Source of the DNA: Priapulus caudatus
Taxonomy: Eukaryota > Priapulida > Priapulimorpha > Priapulimorphida > Priapulidae
Length of the DNA stretch: 42,985 nt
Reading direction: 5' to 3'
Assembly (NCBI RefSeq): GCF_000485595.1
Contig: NW_014577062.1
Span: 1,704,359 to 1,747,343, forward strand
Shown: one piece after another, positions 13,501-20,421 of the stretch
Layout: each line of letters opens with the position of its first letter
How positions within the stretch are numbered: position 1 is the first letter of the stretch
Position numbers and translations under genes: made by a program
The notes under the pieces: generated by a model
What the model saw: the letters and a program-made list of their open reading frames with translations, nothing else
Database searches by the model: none
Told to the model about the DNA's origin: nothing

Positions 13501-15543
13501 TTTTGCATGTATACGGCAGCAGCAATATTGCAGTTGTGAAGCCAATAGTAATCCTTTTATCTCTTGGTTTTCTCTCTGTAATTATGTTCTCTCAATATGT
13601 AGCCGTGTGAGTTATCAAATCAGCTTGTATTCAGCGTAAAATCCTAGATGGACGTGAGGTCGGACGGTCTTGTTTTTAATTTTGTTGTTTTTGATGTTGT
13701 TATATTCATTGTTGTGGCATTCCAGTTTTGAAATACTGACAGATCCAGCAAAGGGCAGAATATGCAATTCTGCCTGATTGTTCATTGTAATGCAATCATA
13801 CCCCGTTTTATGAGTATTCGAGTTATGTTAATTAACCCATACTTAATTTATATAATTATTATGACCACTTGACTCACGATACGAAACGTAAATTTGCTCT
13901 CATGTAGTTTTCATAAATAAATGGATAAAAAAAATTTACTCGCTTTAATTAAATAAGCAATATACATGTTTGGCAGTGTATTTGCTGTAAGGACAACCTG
14001 TAGTTACATATTAACTATGTAATACATATGCTCATCATTGTTTACTGACATTTATACGTGCTTGTATTAGAGTGAGGATCTGGGAATTACCTACATCTTC
14101 TGGCTAAAAAACTTTCGTAGAAACGCATCTCTAATCATATCATGGAGGTCAATGGGGCAACGTGATTCACATTACGAAATGTCTCGTTACAAACGTTTCT
14201 TCTGGAAAGCATTATTTTTGCTAAGTGGAGTAACACTGCTCAGGACTAGTAGATCATTTACACCACCTAATGTGAGAGGCATATCACGCTAATGCACCTA
14301 TAAATGTCTGTTTCCAAATATACTTGCTTGTATAATGATAATAATCACTCTGCTACTTGTTAAATGTGTGCTTGTGTTCGGATTCACATTCTCAGTTTGC
14401 TCATGTCTGCTTTCAGGTATATCCGTGCTGAGCACTATGTCTATGAATACACACACCCAGATAGCAAGGAGGCCCAGGCGGGCAACTGGTATAAGAGAAG
14501 GTAACTAACGTGTTGCTGTCTATGTATAGTTTTTGCATATATTTACATGCAAAATGTCAGTGAAAGATCACTCTGTCTTGTTATCACCAGTAATTAACTC
14601 GTGATGGCCACACATTCGCCGTGAACTCCATATATATTTCCAAGATTCGTCGTCTCCTGCCATCCCAGCGCAGGTTGTAGCTGTTAGTTATTGTATTGTT
14701 TATTTCTGTATTATTAAGTTCATTGAAAAGTTTATCGCAATCGTCTTCTTCAGTTACCGCTCCACGTACATGCCACCCGTGGACCTGGAAAAGCTCGCCC
14801 CCGGGCTGAGGCACCTCGGCTGGCCTGTGCCGGATACTCCAGAGAAGTATATCAACAAAGGTGCTGACAGTGCGACACCGGAACAGCAAGCTAGAGAGGC
14901 AGCAGGAGGTAAAATACCAAATAAGGCAACTAAACAAACATCAGGGGGTCCAAATCCGAGTAAGGAAGCTAAACAAGCGGCAGAGAGTCAAAAATTAAAG
15001 GAACAAGCTAAACAAGCGGCAGAAAGTCTAAAATTAAAGGAACAAGCTAAACAAGAGGCAGAGAGTCAAAAACTGAAGGAACAAGCTAAACAAGCGGCAG
15101 ACAGTCAAAAACTGAAGGAACAAGCTAAACAAGCGGCAGACAGTCAAAAACTGAAGGAACAAGCTAAACAAGTGGCAGACAGTCAAAAACTGAAGGAACA
15201 AGCTAAACAAGCGGCAGAGAGTCAAAAACTAAAGGAACAAGCTAAACAAGCGACAGAGAGTCAAAAACTAAAGGAACAAGTTAAACAAGCGGCAGAGAGT
15301 CAAAAACTAAAGGAACAAGCTAAACAAGCGGCAGACAGTCAAAAACTAAAGGAACAAGCTAAACAAGCGGCAGAGAGTCAAAAACTGAAGGAGCAAGCTA
15401 AACAAGCGGCAGACAGTCAAAAACTGAAGGAACAAGCTAAACAAGCGGCAGAGAGTCAAAAACTGAAGGAGCAAGCTAAACAAGAGGCAGAGAGTCTAAA
15501 GCTGAAGGAACAAGCTAAACAAGCGGCAGAGAGTCAAAAATGA
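420..15543 (+). CDS. LMF1: Lipase maturation factor 1 (LMF1), 3' part, 8 exons
   Basis: LMF1 is a multi-pass endoplasmic reticulum membrane protein. In vertebrates it is needed to fold and assemble dimeric lipases such as lipoprotein lipase, hepatic lipase and endothelial lipase. Eight exons with GT/AG borders and matching phases join at 420-485, 773-940, 3391-3559, 3902-4055, 4691-4874, 5940-6052, 14417-14500 and 14754-15543. Together they give 1728 nt, or 575 residues plus stop. Landmarks typical of LMF1 rather than LMF2 appear in order: [42 protein letters not shown], the [20 protein letters not shown] region, [32 protein letters not shown] and RAEHYVYEY. Three to four hydrophobic segments lie in the first half. 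The N-terminal part is outside the window. The C-terminus is longer than the usual LMF1 end by about 240 residues, mostly a 13-residue repeat. Family assignment is from remembered similarity, not a search. Confidence 0.95.
773..940 (+). CDS. LMF1: LMF1 exon b
   Basis: This 168-nt exon, phase 0 at both ends, encodes 56 residues from [16 protein letters not shown] to GFLQIFFQ. It includes a hydrophobic segment around [17 protein letters not shown] that fits a transmembrane helix. The acceptor is gtgttttag (ending 772) and the donor is CAG|gtgagc (941). An 87-codon open frame on the minus strand (725-988) is only its shadow. Confidence 0.95.
1007..1681. mobile_element. TTAA-flanked non-autonomous DNA transposon, copy 1
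   Basis: The 675-bp element lies between TTAA at 1003-1006 and TTAA at 1682-1685. Its ends are long imperfect terminal inverted repeats, about 1007-1133 and 1553-1681, beginning AGGAATAATAGG. Both arms contain AACTGGCAC or its complement, and TTTGTCCAATATCACTGCTGG-like sequence. There is no open frame of useful size, so it must rely on a transposase elsewhere. TTAA duplication is typical of piggyBac-type transposition, but the long inverted repeats are unlike canonical piggyBac ends. A second copy lies at 32401-33065 in the opposite orientation. It sits inside an LMF1 intron. Confidence 0.88.
1712..1995. mobile_element. Foldback element with 108-bp arms
   Basis: The left arm (1712-1819) and right arm (1888-1995) are reverse complements of each other with about one mismatch in 108 bp (near 1742/1965). 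They are separated by a 68-bp loop. Such high arm identity means recent formation or gene conversion. The transcript would fold into a long hairpin within the LMF1 pre-mRNA. No clear target duplication is visible. The arms end in TAGATCTATCTGGGTTAAT and its complement. Confidence 0.85.
1837..1886 (-). other. tRNA-like A-box sequence in the foldback loop
   Basis: Read on the minus strand, the loop contains GATGGTGTAGTGGTTAATAG. This looks like the D-arm and A-box of a tRNA (TGGTGTAGTGGTTA is typical of Val/Asp/Glu-type tRNAs and of tRNA-derived SINE heads). A convincing B-box (GGTTCGANNCC) does not follow, so this is not an intact tRNA gene. Confidence 0.3.
2035..3179. mobile_element. TTAA-flanked element with 21-bp terminal inverted repeats
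   Basis: The element is bounded by TTAA at 2031-2034 and 3180-3183. The first 21 bp (GGATACTATCCACGTTGTGCA) recur perfectly inverted at 3159-3179. The 1145-bp interior is AT-rich with no recognisable transposase. The only open frame is a 62-codon minus-strand one at 2588-2776 that resembles nothing I know. Perfect ends suggest recent activity. It sits in the same LMF1 intron as two other inverted-repeat elements. Confidence 0.82.
2988..3010. repeat. Palindrome of two CRE-like sites
   Basis: GCTGACGTCAT and its inverse meet around a single central base, so the palindrome contains two TGACGTCA (CRE/ATF-type) octamers. It lies inside the 1.1-kb TTAA element. Whether it is a transposon sub-terminal protein site or a mobile enhancer cannot be told from sequence. 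Confidence 0.6.
3391..3559 (+). CDS. LMF1: LMF1 exon c
   Basis: The exon begins [16 protein letters not shown], a near-invariant LMF1 stretch, after the acceptor tgtccattag (ending 3390). It continues through a conserved FDD to QVAQLQQDV. The donor is ambiguous. G|gttggt at 3560 and A|gtagca at 3539 both keep phase 1 into the next exon, giving HHG-RGLRR or VKS-RGLRR. I prefer 3559 because the loop length then matches vertebrate LMF1 better. Both donors are weak. Confidence 0.88.
3902..4055 (+). CDS. LMF1: LMF1 exon d
   Basis: The 154-nt exon enters in phase 1 after ggatgctgcag (ending 3901) and leaves in phase 2 at GGCAG|gtacga. It encodes RGLRRVVEV, a hydrophobic helix ([18 protein letters not shown]) and [18 protein letters not shown], an LMF1 family signature. 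A short (GT)n tract lies just upstream of the acceptor. GC content is clearly higher than in the neighbouring exons. Confidence 0.93.
4099..4350. repeat. Degenerate ~51-bp tandem repeat in LMF1 intron
   Basis: About five diverged units are recognisable by recurring CTTCAT, TTATCTTTCCCACTG and GGAGTTGTT blocks, with a spacing of 50-54 bp. On the minus strand the repeat is open through all units as part of a 105-codon frame (4062-4379). That frame encodes units of about 17 residues such as [17 protein letters not shown] and [17 protein letters not shown]. The array lies 44 bp after an LMF1 donor site. I regard translation as unproven. Confidence 0.6.
4691..4874 (+). CDS. LMF1: LMF1 exon e
   Basis: This 184-nt exon completes a split Ser codon and reads [19 protein letters not shown], then [12 protein letters not shown], then [17 protein letters not shown], the best conserved block of the lumenal LMF domain. 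The acceptor is ttgcttgcag (ending 4690) and the donor is CAG|gtgtgc at 4875, phase 0. Confidence 0.96.
4875..5939 (+). other. LMF1 intron, AT-rich
   Basis: This 1065-bp intron has no recognisable repeat or gene. Its only notable motif is a CTCF-like site near 5008. Confidence 0.7.
5008..5024 (+). promoter_or_regulatory. CTCF-like motif
   Basis: CCTCTAGGTGGCAGCAG agrees closely with the core bilaterian CTCF consensus (CCNNNAGRKGGC followed by R and S). This is a single motif match in intronic DNA, without evidence of occupancy. Confidence 0.35.
5940..6052 (+). CDS. LMF1: LMF1 exon f
   Basis: The 113-nt exon encodes [16 protein letters not shown], then [15 protein letters not shown], continuing the LMF lumenal domain. 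The acceptor is ttgtttaag (ending 5939) and the donor is CG|gtaagt at 6053, which closely fits the consensus. It exits in phase 2 into an intron of 8364 bp, by far the longest in the visible gene. Confidence 0.95.
6175..6192. repeat. Poly-C tract
   Basis: This is an uninterrupted run of about 17 C residues in the 8.4-kb LMF1 intron, shortly before the MITE-like element. Its length is likely to be unreliable. Confidence 0.8.
6224..6573. mobile_element. MITE-like inverted-repeat element
   Basis: The left end (AGCATAACAGGGCC, then TTGTTTGCCCTCACCCGACC) recurs inverted at the right (GGTCGGGTGAGGGCAAACAA, then GGCCCAGTTTTGCT). The imperfect terminal inverted repeats are about 45-50 bp around an approximately 250-bp AT-rich centre. 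There is no transposase frame. The target duplication is unclear. Confidence 0.7.
6574..7415 (+). other. LMF1 intron, unremarkable
   Basis: This is mixed AT-rich intronic sequence. I see no exon, RNA gene or inverted repeat in it. Confidence 0.5.
7416..7622. repeat. Compound (GT)n/(GTGC)n microsatellite
   Basis: About 200 bp of GT with interspersed GTGC tetranucleotides, alternating purine and pyrimidine throughout. All six-frame open frames here (Cys/Val or His/Thr rich) are artefacts of the repeat. Confidence 0.95.
7960..8480. promoter_or_regulatory. CpG-rich block with TAATTA sites (candidate enhancer)
   Basis: GC- and CpG-rich intronic sequence contains two homeodomain-type sites (CTTAATTAGG at about 8192 and GCTAATTAGC at about 8224) within a complex, non-repetitive stretch. 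This composition is like conserved developmental enhancers rather than like the surrounding microsatellites. It is an inference only; no conservation could be tested. Confidence 0.25.
8780..8965. repeat. (CCTG/CCCG)n tetranucleotide-like tract
   Basis: A degenerate CCCG, CCTG and CCTA tetranucleotide array runs on the plus strand, very C-rich and almost without A. The minus-strand Arg/Ala/Gly-rich open frame over it is a repeat artefact. Confidence 0.85.
8966..10050 (+). other. LMF1 intron, mixed sequence
   Basis: CpG-rich to about 9350, then AT-rich. It includes a short (AT)n tract at about 9388-9402 and a G-rich GGGTGTGG-type patch near 9725-9770. No exon or mobile element is recognised. 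Confidence 0.5.
10050..10290. repeat. Microsatellite cluster: (AT)n, (GTGC)n, (CA)n, (AT)n
   Basis: (AT)n and (GCGT)n at about 10053-10103 are followed, after about 80 bp of other sequence, by (CA)n with CACG variants (about 10217-10268) and (AT)n (10271-10293). The two halves are roughly reverse complementary (TGCGTG versus CACGCA, each next to AT), so a weak long hairpin is possible. Confidence 0.85.
10440..10930. promoter_or_regulatory. Candidate intronic enhancer cluster
   Basis: Two complex, non-repetitive blocks flank a CA/CG-rich tract (about 10640-10760). The first (10445-10600) carries GCTAATTAGACC. The second (10790-10930) carries four TAATTA or TTAATT cores within about 70 bp (10847-10911). 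Clustered homeodomain-type cores in a large intron are typical of developmental enhancers. This is inference from motif density only. Confidence 0.25.
11165..11334. repeat. (CA)n/(CG)n/(CACG)n microsatellite
   Basis: Alternating purine-pyrimidine DNA with CACG, CGCA and pure CG runs (for example about 11275-11290 and 11313-11328). The pure CG stretches have strong Z-DNA potential. Open frames on both strands are artefacts. Confidence 0.93.
11335..12325 (+). other. LMF1 intron, unremarkable
   Basis: Non-repetitive intronic sequence. A 109-codon plus frame at 11671-12000 has no recognisable domain, no LMF1 similarity and no support, so I do not call it. Confidence 0.45.
12330..12915. promoter_or_regulatory. 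Candidate intronic enhancer cluster
   Basis: Two blocks (about 12330-12480 and 12765-12915) are rich in TTAATT, TAATCA and CAATTAG cores, with CCATAAA and TTATTGATGG motifs. They resemble homeodomain, Cdx- and TALE-type binding sites. Sequence complexity is high and no repeat family is visible. Low certainty without cross-species alignment. Confidence 0.22.
12916..14416 (+). other. LMF1 intron, 3' part
   Basis: Mostly AT-rich from about 13600 on. I see no exon or inverted repeat. It ends with the acceptor of the penultimate LMF1 exon. Confidence 0.5.
14417..14500 (+). CDS. LMF1: LMF1 exon g
   Basis: The 84-nt exon completes the Arg codon and reads [17 protein letters not shown], then NWYKR. 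This corresponds to the conserved RAEHYxYxFTxP and W(Y/W)KR part of LMF1. The acceptor is tgctttcag (ending 14416) and the donor is AAG|gtaact at 14501, phase 2. Confidence 0.95.
14754..15543 (+). CDS. LMF1: LMF1 last exon with 13-residue repeat tail
   Basis: The exon starts after tcttcttcag (ending 14753) with [19 protein letters not shown], then [10 protein letters not shown], close to where vertebrate LMF1 proteins end. It continues through a short Gly/Ala/Lys/Gln linker into about 15 copies of [13 protein letters not shown] or a close variant, then TGA at 15541-15543. The tail is almost all Ala, Gln, Lys, Glu, Ser and Leu, has no hydrophobic segment, and should form charged helix or coiled coil. 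In the LMF1 topology it would follow the lumenal domain, but which side of the membrane it is on cannot be settled here. Confidence 0.93.
14968..15540 (+). repeat. Coding 39-bp minisatellite (14 full units plus part)
   Basis: The repeat unit is 39 bp, exactly 13 codons, and starts at GCTAAACAAG. Units begin at 14968 and recur every 39 bp without a length change up to 15514. Variation is by substitution: GAG or GAC at the Glu/Asp position, CAA or CTA at one Gln, CTA or CTG at the Leu codon, and GCG, GAG, GTG or ACA at two Ala codons. Units 9-13 alternate Glu and Asp, which hints at duplication of two-unit blocks. Confidence 0.97.
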
Positions 15544-15627
15544 AAGGAACAAATGAAACAAGCGGCAGACAGTCAAAAGGTGACGGAGCAAACTAAACAG
15601 ACAAAAGATGGTCAAAAATCCAAATGA
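15541..15627 (+). other. Repeat frame continuing past the stop
   Basis: After the TGA at 15541-15543 the same frame stays open for 27 codons to another TGA (15625-15627). It still encodes the repeat ([19 protein letters not shown]), now decayed. The first TGA occupies the position of the Leu CTG codon in other units. More decayed DNA traces of the unit follow to about 15690 (AAACAGACTGCAGATG and similar). Confidence 0.8.
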
Positions 15628-16160
15628 ACGAGTTAAACAGACTGCAGATGTCAAAAAGACAGCGAACAAGATAAACAGATATTAGTCAATCTTAAACGCC
15701 AGGGGCCAAGGAATTGGGGCAGTAGACAGGTTAAGTCCAGATCAACAGATAACAGGAAAGCCATATCAGCAACACCACGGAAGCTAAATACGCAGACAGC
15801 AAACATGTAGAATCGAGTCTTACTGTAGGTTTACTCTCGGTCCTATGACATCCCGAATGCTAGGTCCATAGCTGGCGAGAGAACATGGTGCGGTGACAGC
15901 CAAGCAAAGCGAAGAAAAACTTCGAGAACCTGTCTTACAAATGCATAAATTCCTAGCATAAAATGCCAAGTTACTTATGTGTGCTTCGCATTTTATCGAT
16001 GCTTTCGATAGAATTTATTATATGCTTTTAATTATTACTCAAAAATGGTATGCTCACTGTACATGAATTCATCATGAAAACTCACTCTCCTTTCTGTGCA
16101 CGCGTCTATGTAAATTCAAGTCCAAAATAATTTATATTGTACGATATTTTTGAAATGAAG
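15628..16160 (+). other. Probable LMF1 3' untranslated region
   Basis: This non-coding sequence follows the last LMF1 exon. I find no AATAAA. The nearest candidates are two CATAAA variants at 15943-15948 and 15957-15962, followed by a T-rich stretch. The cleavage site is therefore only a guess near 15960-16030. Confidence 0.4.
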
Positions 16161-18839
16161 AAAATGTTTCTTGAAAAGAATCGAAGTAGCCTTAGAAACA
16201 TGTTCGTTTATTTGTAACCCATTCTACTTTCAGGCACAACTGCCTAACTGTCAAATCAGCAAATTGCCTCGTTATAGCTACGGTTCTGCAGTTGGAGGGT
16301 CACGGCCCAGCTTGATTTTTTGTACAAATAGTAAGAAACATGAGTCTACATACGCCTTATTTGAACTAATTGCAGGGAAGGAATTCGTTAGTCGTAGTAT
16401 CTCTAACCTCCGAACGTGATATTTATTCGTTGAAGTCTAGGAATATGCTGTGTTGTTCACAGGTCGGCTTGCTAGCAGGCAGTTATGGCCGCCGTTTGCG
16501 TACTTGACACCTCCGCTAACCTGATGTTGTTCAGAGGAAAAGACACCTCAGACATGTGTCATGCTCGAGCTGTTTATCGGGCCGCCTGCGACAAACACTG
16601 CTGCCTCCCATAAACACCGTGCGAGAGTCGTTGACTTTATTCGCTATGAAATCTCGCTATGAATCTCGCAATCACGCTGTGGCTGGCTACGCAGGGAATG
16701 AAACTGAGCGTGTTCATGTAGTTGGTTCACTCATAAATGAACGTAAATACGGTTCGCAACCGCTTCAGTCTGTAGTCAGCTCGTGAGGTAGTGTAACTCC
16801 ACTCACTTATAGTGTTTTCAGATTTAACTGTAGTCTGGCCATAGCGAGTGGATGGAATCTCATGAGTTGATGTGTGCCTCAGCTATGTGTTTATTATGAC
16901 GTGCATAATTTATGACGCGGTGGGTGGCATTTGCGCTGCGCGCATTCTTCATCGATGGCATGACGTTATTATGTGCGATCTTGGGGCCTTTTGCCAGTTA
17001 CCATTACCCGTCTAACGGTAAAGTGACCCCCTGCCGCGCCCTGGATAGCGGCCACCCCGGATACACGCCACCGTCATAGCGCCGACCGGCAGTCTGTTTG
17101 TATATGCAGACGGACAGCCGTAGCCAGTTAAATCGTAGCGAATGTTCACGTGACATGTGTGGAGACTACGGGAGGTGATCCTCGCGCGTGCGAACAGGGC
17201 GCGCCAGCGACCGCGTTCGCTAGCGTTGCTTAGCGATGGCAGTTGCTGTGATGGATGCTCTGCGTTTACGCAAGTCCCCGCTGTCAAATTGGGAATAGGT
17301 CCTATGCTGATTGGCAATGAATCAACGTTAGTTTGCGGGTTGCTTTGGTGATAGGGGGGACTTGTTAGTGTGCTGTCAGATTTTATTCGCATTTGTAAGC
17401 GATGGGAGCGCAGTCGGAATGGGGATTCCACATGTAACGAGCGAATTATCTCTCGTTCAGAGCGCGTCAAACGTGAAAAGCCGACTGAGCGGACTCGCTA
17501 GAAACGCCGGTCACGTGTCAAGAAGCAGCGGCTCATTGTTGCCGCTAGATCGCGCTGCTGCTGCTATCAGTTGTCGGGTCGCATTCTATTTATGCTATTA
17601 CACGTAAACGCTGGGCGTGATTGTTCACTCAAGTGGGCAACGAAATCCCGCCCGTCTTCTGGTGCGGAGATGAAAGCACGCCGACTATCCCTCTCCTACT
17701 CTTTTTCTTTCTCCCTCCCTATCTCTCTTTCTCGATGCTACGCAAGATAAGCCTCTTGTTGGTTGCTGTTATACTGCGTAACTCTTTCCATTCGACAGTT
17801 ATTGGAATGGCATTCATACGCGGCTCCGGCTCCTTTGTTGGTGTTTCTACGTTAGTAGTCACCAAGAAACAAACTTGCCGTGTTGTGTCTGCGCGACGCG
17901 TGAGAAGTTTATGTCCAAGGTCGATTGAGACGCGAGTTACGATCTGTATTGCAAAGCTGTAGCGGAGGGATGGATGTCTAGTGGTTGATTGTTACGACTG
18001 TGTTACCCTAGGTCGCTATTTGTGAATAGTCTTAATTCTCTGTCCAATCGTGATGCTAATTCGAAATATTCGTTGAAATATTTGTTTTTGTGACATGCAA
18101 ATGAAAGTCTGCTAGCCGAAGATCTAGGCTGTCGATGTTGAACTGTACTTGCCGTTGTCTTTTTGAGAAAACTAACAGCAAAGCTATGGTGAAAGTTTAC
18201 GTGTATAAGCGTTGATATATACCCTTAGTATCACAACGAGCGAAGATGTTCAGGTTACGGTTAAGGTTAAGTTAGGTTGACTAGGTGATAGATTTGAATA
18301 TTTTTGATACACATTATTAATTTCTAACATTTCTATTAAGTCTAACAATGTCGGCACGGTGAATGTATATTTAACATTTTTACAACGTCTTTACCTGTGT
18401 TGGATTTGTTACGTTTATATAATAAATGACGGGTGCACCTGATTTGCATTGATCTTTGAATATTCGTGTGACTTTCGCGTACGTGAATGCACCTGCATGC
18501 GCAACGTTAGTGTTAGTATTATCAAGTGTTAATAATACATTATAAATAAAATAAGCTAATAAGCTAATAATACATGTAGTATTAGCTGTTGGTATTATGG
18601 TAGTTAAGCATGCGATCGGTCGTTGCTTTAGTGGCTCGGTAATACTCTTAGCTCAAAACACCACTGAGGGACCATTTCGTGGAGTCTGCGGGTTAGTGGT
18701 GTGAGTGGCGTGACGTAGAGATGATGTAACAGGTCACATACTCGTGTCGGACTGTCGCGTCGCAGGGCAGCGTCTCGCGTCGCGAAGCGCGGTCATATCT
18801 TTACTCTATAATAACATTGATAAGTGTCCGGAATTGCGT
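16161..18839. other. Intergenic, no gene recognised
   Basis: Complex sequence with CpG-rich stretches near 16900-17600. The longest open frame (152 codons, minus, 17012-17470) has no family features and is called chance. No RNA gene or inverted-repeat element is seen. Confidence 0.45.
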
Positions 18840-19062
18840 CTGTATATGACGGTCAGACTTCACGCCGCGTCAGACCTCGCGTCCGTCACGCCGACCTGCG
18901 TCATCCGACGACGCGCCGCCGCCGTCTGACGTCGACCTCCGTCAGCCGACGCCGGGTCAGAACTCACGTCAGTCACGCCGACCTGCGTCAGCCGACGACG
19001 CGTCTGAACTCGCGTCAGTCACGCCGAGCTGCCTACGCCAGCCGACGATGACGCCGCAGCCG
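18840..19062. repeat. CpG-rich degenerate tandem repeat
   Basis: Recurring GTCACGCCGACCTGCGTCA and CAGCCGACGACGCGTC blocks at irregular spacing of roughly 55-65 bp. Nearly every CG step is retained, so the tract is either unmethylated or recent. It lies just upstream of the promoter-like block. Confidence 0.6.
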
Positions 19063-19599
19063 CCGCCTAGCAGCCAGCGTGCGTTTCGCTTCCGAACGGC
19101 AGCTTTTTGTTTACGCTGAAAAAAAAACGTTGTTAGCTTTTTGCGCCCTCGTCTTTTCTTGCGGTGTAACTCATTAGTCGGCCGACTAGAGTCATCGCTG
19201 GCGGGCATGCGCCTTCGTCGGCTGGTCGCCCCGGCTACCTGCACCTACGCGCCTCGCTGGGTCGCGCTGTGCGAACCAGCGGCGACAGTCTATATGTCTC
19301 AGGCGATGTCTAGATCTGCTGGCATTATTTTCTCGTACGCCGACCGAGGCAAATGAAAGAAACCGCTGCTGAGATCGCATCACGCGGTCTAATTGAGAAC
19401 AATGCGAGCAGAATTTTTGCGCGAGGGCCTTTCTGGTGGCGAGCGAGTTAGATGCCGACGCCACCTGTTCTCCCGCGACGACGGGCGCGCGGGAGAAACC
19501 AACGTCCGGGAGAGGGAAACATCTATTTGCTCGGCAGAACAAGCCGTGTGTAGTGCGAGCCTTGGACTCGTCAGAATACTCTACAGTTTTTAAATCAAT

Positions 19600-19975
19600 C
19601 ACAATTTTTACATGTATGAGACACATTTTTCCCACGTTTTCGGTTATCGCGCAGATACGTCGCGAATGTCACGTGATCTCCGCGCGCGTCGTCACGTGAA
19701 TTTCCTACATTCTTCGTCGGCGTTTCAATGCAACCGCAGACCGCGCGCCGCCCCGCCTGCCAGCGTGCGTCGGTCAGGCGGCAATGCATGAGTTTAGTTT
19801 CTCTCGTTGTTCCCACCCGCCCGTCCCCGCCTGCGCATGCGCACACACCGCCGTGATCTTGCATGACGTCAAAGAAGATTCGACCAAAAGCTAAAACCAA
19901 GGCATTGACTGTGAAAACCCTTCGACGTGAATGAATCTGTCGCGTGCCCTATTCCATGTATAACGTAAGTACGCG
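19600..19975 (+). promoter_or_regulatory. CpG-rich promoter-like block (E-box, NRF1, CRE sites)
   Basis: Two GTCACGTGA E-box sites (19668-19676 and 19691-19699), a perfect NRF1-type palindrome TGCGCATGCGCA (19832-19843) and a perfect CRE TGACGTCA (19864-19871) fall within about 200 bp of CpG-rich DNA. This combination is characteristic of broad housekeeping-type animal promoters. About 95 bp downstream is a consensus donor (AACGTAAGTA, GT at 19965). A non-coding first exon running plus-strand from near 19890 to 19964 is therefore possible. No coding exon for it is recognised in the window, so it may serve a non-coding RNA or a distant gene. Confidence 0.4.
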
Positions 19976-20014
19976 ATAATAAACGTGATACACTTACCGT
20001 TGCTTTAACACCCT

Positions 20015-20104
20015 TCATATGTCGTACAGGAACCATTTAAAGGCCTGCATGTGTCATGCAGGAACTATTTTAACGTTCTGCATATGTCACGCAAGAACTA
20101 TTTC
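20015..20104 (+). repeat. Three-unit ~33-bp tandem repeat
   Basis: Three diverged units are built on CATATGTCNNGCAGGAACTATTT, followed by a C11-12 tract and a short (CA)n. It is unrelated to the 37-bp array that follows. Confidence 0.6.
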
Positions 20105-20421
20105 TATTGCCCCCCCCCCCATTCCACACACACACATTCACTTACATTCTTCCGATCCCAGCGCTGTCAGCGAAATATTGGCCTTCAAAATAGAGTTGAA
20201 TTGTAGGTCACGACTCGAACAGATACGCGTTTAGTCGCTGCCCGACTCTTTGCCGGTATGTCGGCGCGACTTGATGTTCTAATCCATCCGTAATCGCATT
20301 AACCCTTTCGTCACTGAATGCCAGTGCACACGTCGTCATCAATTACCGCGTACGCCAGTAAAGCCGACGACAGGCTATACTAGCTCAGCCTAGCTTATTG
20401 CCACAGTCTGACGATGGCAAG

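Noticed and set aside
15034-15225. 63-codon Leu/Phe/Cys-rich minus-strand frame
   Set aside because: Antisense shadow of the 39-bp coding repeat of LMF1.
17012-17470. 152-codon minus-strand frame
   Set aside because: Arg/Ser/Pro-rich peptide with no recognisable domain, splice context or neighbours; expected by chance in CpG-rich DNA.
19192-19635. 147-codon minus-strand frame in CpG-rich DNA
   Set aside because: No recognisable motif. It overlaps other equally long frames on the plus strand, as expected of GC-rich non-coding sequence.
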